Assembly (NCBI GenBank): GCA_025769875.1
Contig: JAGFNK010000082.1
Coordinates: forward strand, 62,001-126,000
Direction of reading: 5' to 3'
Length of the DNA stretch: 64,000 nt
From: Russula earlei
Taxonomy: Eukaryota; Basidiomycota; Agaricomycetes; Russulales; Russulaceae
A model generated the notes under the pieces. That model saw nothing but the letters and a program-made list of their open reading frames with translations. It made no database searches and was not told the origin of the DNA. Position 1 is the first letter of the stretch, and each line of letters starts with the position of its first letter. The translations under genes were made by a program, and so were the position numbers. This document shows positions 59,657 through 64,000 of this stretch, one piece after another.

Positions 59657-60793
59657 AACTTACTCTGGACAGCCTTGTGAGTGAGCCAAAAAGCTATGCC
59701 TGGAAGATGAAGGTCCAGAAAGTGGAAATAGTCCTCTATGCATTTTGTTGGACATTTCATGTTCCTTTGCTGCATTGCTATCTTGAGCCTTGCACTTGCG
59801 GCTGCTCCTCATTGGATCATGACCAAGGAAGCTCTTGTATAGGCTGCTGTCAGCTTTGGGCCAATCATCAGATTTCAGGCTCCCTTCCATGAGTGTCAAG
59901 ACCCATTTGGAAGAACTAAGTTTCTTGAAAGCTTCCAGGGTCTTCTCATCAGGCTCCTTCTCCTCTTGAGGTTTGCATGGCTCTGGATCTATGTTAGAAC
60001 CATGATAAAGGTCTTGAAAAATGGTGCACAACCCTTCAATGATCTCACTGCATGGTAATGATCCAATTTTCTTCTCAATAAAAGTCAGGCTGAACACTCT
60101 TGTGTCTAGGAACGATAGCTTTCCCTTACTGCCCTGGGCAATATGATTATGACCTGTGTATCTGTATCCATCAAATATGTCTTACATATCTTGTGAAATG
60201 TCCTCGAACTTAGGATGTCAGTATTTCATGACCATATAAAGAAGGACCCAATAGAACAACTCCAGGTCATCTGAAAGTCCATGGGATCAAGTGGCAGTGT
60301 GTAGTAAAAGTGCTGTTGATATGAACTGCCAGGTACCCTGAACACAAAGTAATTTGATTTGCCACACATAGGGGATAAACAGATCATACCATTCTGGATT
60401 GTTGCCTCAGCAAATCCACATCCACCTTCTTGGATAAGTCCCAGTTGATCAATAAGCCTGATCCATCTGGGGTGATCAGAATGTTTCCTGTGCTCACATC
60501 CCAATGTAAAAATTTTGCTTTGTTGTACGCTTCTGTATGAGCTGTTCCAAATTGTCAAACAACAAACTTAAACGTAATGCCAATCCTCACCAATAGCATC
60601 CTGAATGACCTGGCATAGCTCCCAAGTCGATACTCAGTGGCTGTCCGAGCAGGTTCAAGACAAGTCAGTAGTGGACATATCATTTGACATGTGGTGTACC
60701 AAGACACCAAATACATTTGCATGCACCTCCTTTCACATACTCTTGCGTCCTTGTGCTTTGTACGTCAAGTGGATGCACCAGTGTTGACAGCAC

Positions 60794-62451
60794 TGTAAGG
60801 CAACTTGCAAGCTTGGCTGTGGAACAGGCCAGTCTGACAAAGTGCCACCCACTGTGAGAAACCAGCCAGCAGTCAAATGACAGGCACATGCACACACAAC
60901 TCCCTCTCTCCCACCACCAGTCATGCATGCATGCTGCCTCATCCTCTGCCTCTCACCTTCAATGCACACACCCTGCCTGCCACCACTCACTTTGACACTT
61001 GCCCACACACTCACCTGCACCCGCACACTCACTCACACATGCACATGCCCACTCGCCTGCCACTGCCTCATCAGGCAAAACCCCCCCCCCCCCCCAATGC
61101 TCAAGACCCAGCCAACCACCCCTGTGTGGCATCTCAGCCATGCTGACTAGTGCCCATTTGTTGCCACCAGTAACACCTCATATACCCTTTACAGTACATA
61201 CCCACTCTCTCAGACTTGGCCCTTTGTACTGTGCTACTGTCTTTTAGGACTCTCCCTTCTTCCTCTTCTAGTTTAGCCTAGCCCTGGTCTTGATGTATAT
61301 AAACCCACTAGCTACTCTGTAGAGAAGCATATACACATACACAGAACAAGCATAGATAATACACATAACAATATACAAGAAGAAAACAGTCCTTTTGTTA
61401 CAACATTTTCCTTTTATGTTTATTTCTTACTCTTCCCTATGGACTGCTTGCTCTTGTACATCCCTTTACCTACTAAGTCTTGTGATCTCTTATGTCTTGT
61501 GATCTCTTCTGTGTTATCATGTGATCCATACACATCCAGGTAACACTGGATTGCTGTTACTTTCCCTTTCTTTGGTTCTCTTTCCTTTTATATTCACTTC
61601 TTAGTTTCAACTGCACAATGTTGCACACTTACTGTGCAGCACAGTTACTTGGTTCTGACTCATTCATGGCTTCATTTCTATGACTCCTACTTATTATGAC
61701 TCCTACTATACTAGTAGCACAGTCAAAGTGCAGCTATTGCTGCGCTTCTCCTGTATATATAAGCTCAGTACTTTGTGACTAAAGCCCTAAGCTTGGTCTC
61801 TTGTAGAATCCAACCTACTCTTGTCCAACATATTTGCCTGCAACCCACTTCACTCCTAAACCTCAAACCACATCCATCTCTCCATTTCATCAACTCTTCA
61901 CACACACACACACCATCTACCATCTACTCTCCCTATCCCTTCCTCCCCTAAGAGTCTCTCTTCACGCTACTAAGAAGCGCTCTCCTCCTTAAAGACCTAC
62001 CTTTCTCTTCTCTCTACATGTTTAAGGTCTAAGACATACTTGAACGCATATAGCTAGTGGAACCAGCCCTAGTCTATCCCATTACAAACTTACCCTAGCT
62101 TCTCAATGGACTGAGTCATACTAGGAAGGGTCTATTGGCCATAACCTGTTTAGCATAAAACACTTTGACCACTGCAGGGATCCTTATTCTTTACAATGGG
62201 AACCAGCCCATTCTTCAAACACATCTCAACTATAAAACTTGTCTTCAGGCTTGAGAACTGACACAGCTAGTTACCATGACACCTTTGGACCCTCACTTTG
62301 ACCAACTTATGTGCGTGGCCACCTCCCATCAAGACACCTTCTTTGCTCACCTTTCTGTCACATTCCCACCTCTTTCCTCACCAAGTCTAACAGTCCCCTC
62401 AGGTGAACAACCTCCACTTGCACCACATGTGCACACAAGTGCTGCCTTACA
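60794..62451. mobile_element. 1.66 kb insertion with inverted ends, probably a solo LTR
   Basis: Begins TGTAAGGCA and ends TGCCTTACA, a 9-bp perfect terminal inverted repeat. It is flanked by a direct repeat of at least GCAC (acagcac occurs at 60,787-60,793 and 62,449-62,455, overlapping the end). Joining the flanks with a single copy of that repeat re-creates a continuous kinase reading frame across the site. That is strong proof of insertion. It has no long ORF. It contains tatataa boxes near 61,297 and 61,755, CA-rich and pyrimidine-rich tracts and a 16-C run. TG...CA ends with a short duplication favour a solo LTR. A non-autonomous DNA element is the alternative. Confidence 0.75.
61081..61096. 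repeat. Poly(C) tract, 16 bases
   Basis: A homopolymer inside the inserted element, following a CA/TG-rich low-complexity stretch (60,890-61,060). Confidence 0.85.
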
Positions 62452-63283
62452 GCACGTTGCCAGCTGGACCCAACTCTGGAATGTAACACACTTTTGCATT
62501 TTTTAAATCACAATAAATATCCCCTTCTTTCTTGATACTTGGGAGATTGGTATGCCAGAAACCTTTGAGGTAAACAAGTTGATTCTGTTCAACATCATGA
62601 CAAACATATCTGAAGGTTGACCAACCAAAAAGGGTTTTTGTCTCCCATATTGGTGTCAATGTGATATAGGGCTTTGGCTGTCTGTCCATGGCATGATTGT
62701 CATTGATGAGAATCTGGCAAAGGTCTTCAACTTTAACTTTCTCATAGCCCTTGTATACCACCAGTGTGGACCGTGCAGCAGCAACCCCCTTATTGTTCTC
62801 TGAGACTGAGGTGACTGTGGTGTTGTATCCATGCTGGGCAAAAGTGAGGGAGTTGAGCCTCCAGATGAATTTGAAAAGGGTGTTGGGATCTTTGGCCCAA
62901 TTGAATAGCTCAGTATAGATAGCACCACTGTGATCCCATCACAGTAGTCACCCTGTTTCACCAAAGAGGACAATTGCAAAGGAGAATACACAAGATTGTT
63001 TTTGATGGAGAGCTGAAGAATAGGACATCAACTGACTACATATATGGGATGCTTGGTGGGACCACTTGATGTGATGCCCAAGGTCACTTTCACCCTCCTT
63101 TGGTGGGTTTGTCTCTGCAAGTGTGCAAAAAATGTCTTGATTTCTGTTTTTGTTTTCAATCCACACATCGATCACACTCCACTCCAGTTTCTTATTCTCC
63201 CACATGACTTTCAAATGAGCTTTTTTGTTCCAATAGATGGTGATGTCTGGTCTAAGACTGTCAAGACACAAACTACTGATCAC

Positions 63284-64000
63284 TTAGGACTCAGGAGCAG
63301 GTGGGTGAAGGGATTGGACAAGGTGGTGGACATTGACAATGATGTTGCCAATGAGGACAAGCCAAACTAGTAACAGGTACCAGAGGGGGACTGGCAGGTG
63401 TGATTGGAGACAGAGGTGAAGATGATAGGCCAGTGTGGAAGTCTTGAAACAAGGCGGTCGCAAAGGAGTACCTTGGGAAGTGAGGGGACTTTAAACAAAG
63501 TGGTCACTGAGGAGTACTTTGGAAAGAGAGTATCACAAATGGACAGTCCAATGACTGTCATGCTACATTGGGGCTTATATATTGTGTACAGGGCTGAGTA
63601 CAAACTATAGGGACTAATCTAGACACTCTAGTTTCATCCAATAGGGTGCTTGGGGCATAAACTCACTTATGTCAGACTTATGGCTGACTGAGGGTATTAC
63701 TGATCATTGTGGGGCAACAACATCATAATGAGGTCACTGTGGAGTGCATGGTGAGCTGATGAGGTCATTGTGGAGCTGCTTAGTCAGCCATGACATCATT
63801 GGAGCTAGATGATGTCATATGAGTTATGCAAAGAGTCTTGGAGAGTCCATCCGCTGTTTTGGGTCTTTGGTGGCTGAGTGGCCATGTGGCTAGCACAAAT
63901 GTGATTACCCAATTTGGAAGGGAATGCCTAGTTGTGCCACAAAAGCCCTTGTGATGATGATATCTTTGTATCCTAGGGAGGATAGTCCTTGAAGCAAAGA
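63284..64000. other. Decayed region at window end
   Basis: Probably the more degraded 5' part of the kinase pseudogene and its flank. The minus strand keeps short protein-like pieces just upstream of 63,283 but no continuous frame. From about 63,600 I see repeated gatgaggtcattg-like phrases and no gene. Confidence 0.35.

Larger units (their letters stand above)
59657..63283 (-). pseudogene. FunK1-type fungal protein kinase pseudogene
   Basis: Read on the minus strand, this is a relic of the FunK1 fungal kinase family. N-terminal part (63,283 to 62,456): LRPDITIYWNKK, then a stretch equivalent to the pre-kinase region, then KGFWHTNLPSIKKEGDIY and a segment ending GPAGNV. After an inserted element comes STRTQEYVKG, then a broken stretch, ELCQVIQDAI, an intron, and the catalytic loop HWDVSTGNILI (D and N retained, R of HRD changed to W) followed by INWDLSK in place of DFG. 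The C-terminal part (60,097-59,660) has the usual KWVLTLMEGSLKSDDWP and a basic end. Several stops and frame changes are present besides the insertion, so it is dead. The CpG-poor sequence agrees with age. Confidence 0.75.

Overview
This window reads as nuclear DNA of a filamentous basidiomycete (Agaricomycetes). The genes are dense and full of 45-75 bp GT-AG introns. The gene content is fungal: an Ira/neurofibromin-type RasGAP, Opy2, Caf16, Dbp8, an Air1/2-type zinc-knuckle protein and a FunK1-type kinase. The mixture of compact genes, chromodomain Ty3/gypsy elements and FunK1 relics would suit Ceratobasidiaceae (Rhizoctonia/Ceratobasidium), but that placement is an inference.

Bases 1-36,650 are an ordinary gene-rich arm. 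In order: the 3' half of an NPC1/Ncr1 sterol transporter (+), a three-RRM Csx1/Nam8-like protein (-), a ~10 kb Ira/NF1 RasGAP with about 30 introns (+), a coiled-coil protein (+), an Air1/2 TRAMP zinc-knuckle protein (-), Caf16 (+), Opy2 (+), Sua5 (+), an HMG-box factor (+), Dbp8 (+) and a BTB-like protein (+). There is no operon logic. These are independent housekeeping and signalling genes.

Bases 36,650-64,000 are accessory. They hold a ~390 bp hairpin element, a complete LTR retrotransposon (40,409-48,244, target duplication CTAAC), CpG-poor decayed DNA, a C2H2 zinc-finger gene, a small membrane-protein gene cut off by a dispersed repeat, and a FunK1 kinase pseudogene split by a 1.66 kb insertion. 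The retrotransposon is a chromodomain Ty3/gypsy element with a Tf1-like self-priming signature, an ATG-less 5' extension of Gag, and an extra third reading frame with its own coiled coil and zinc knuckle between pol and the 3' LTR.

The strongest whole-window observation concerns frameshifts. Nearly every break in the conserved genes and in the retroelement is a single inserted base. Fourteen of them fall on a CTG or CAG that becomes CG, TG or CA when one base is removed. This looks like heterozygous CpG transition sites (C/T or G/A) written with both alleles in a consensus of a heterokaryon, not like real gene death.
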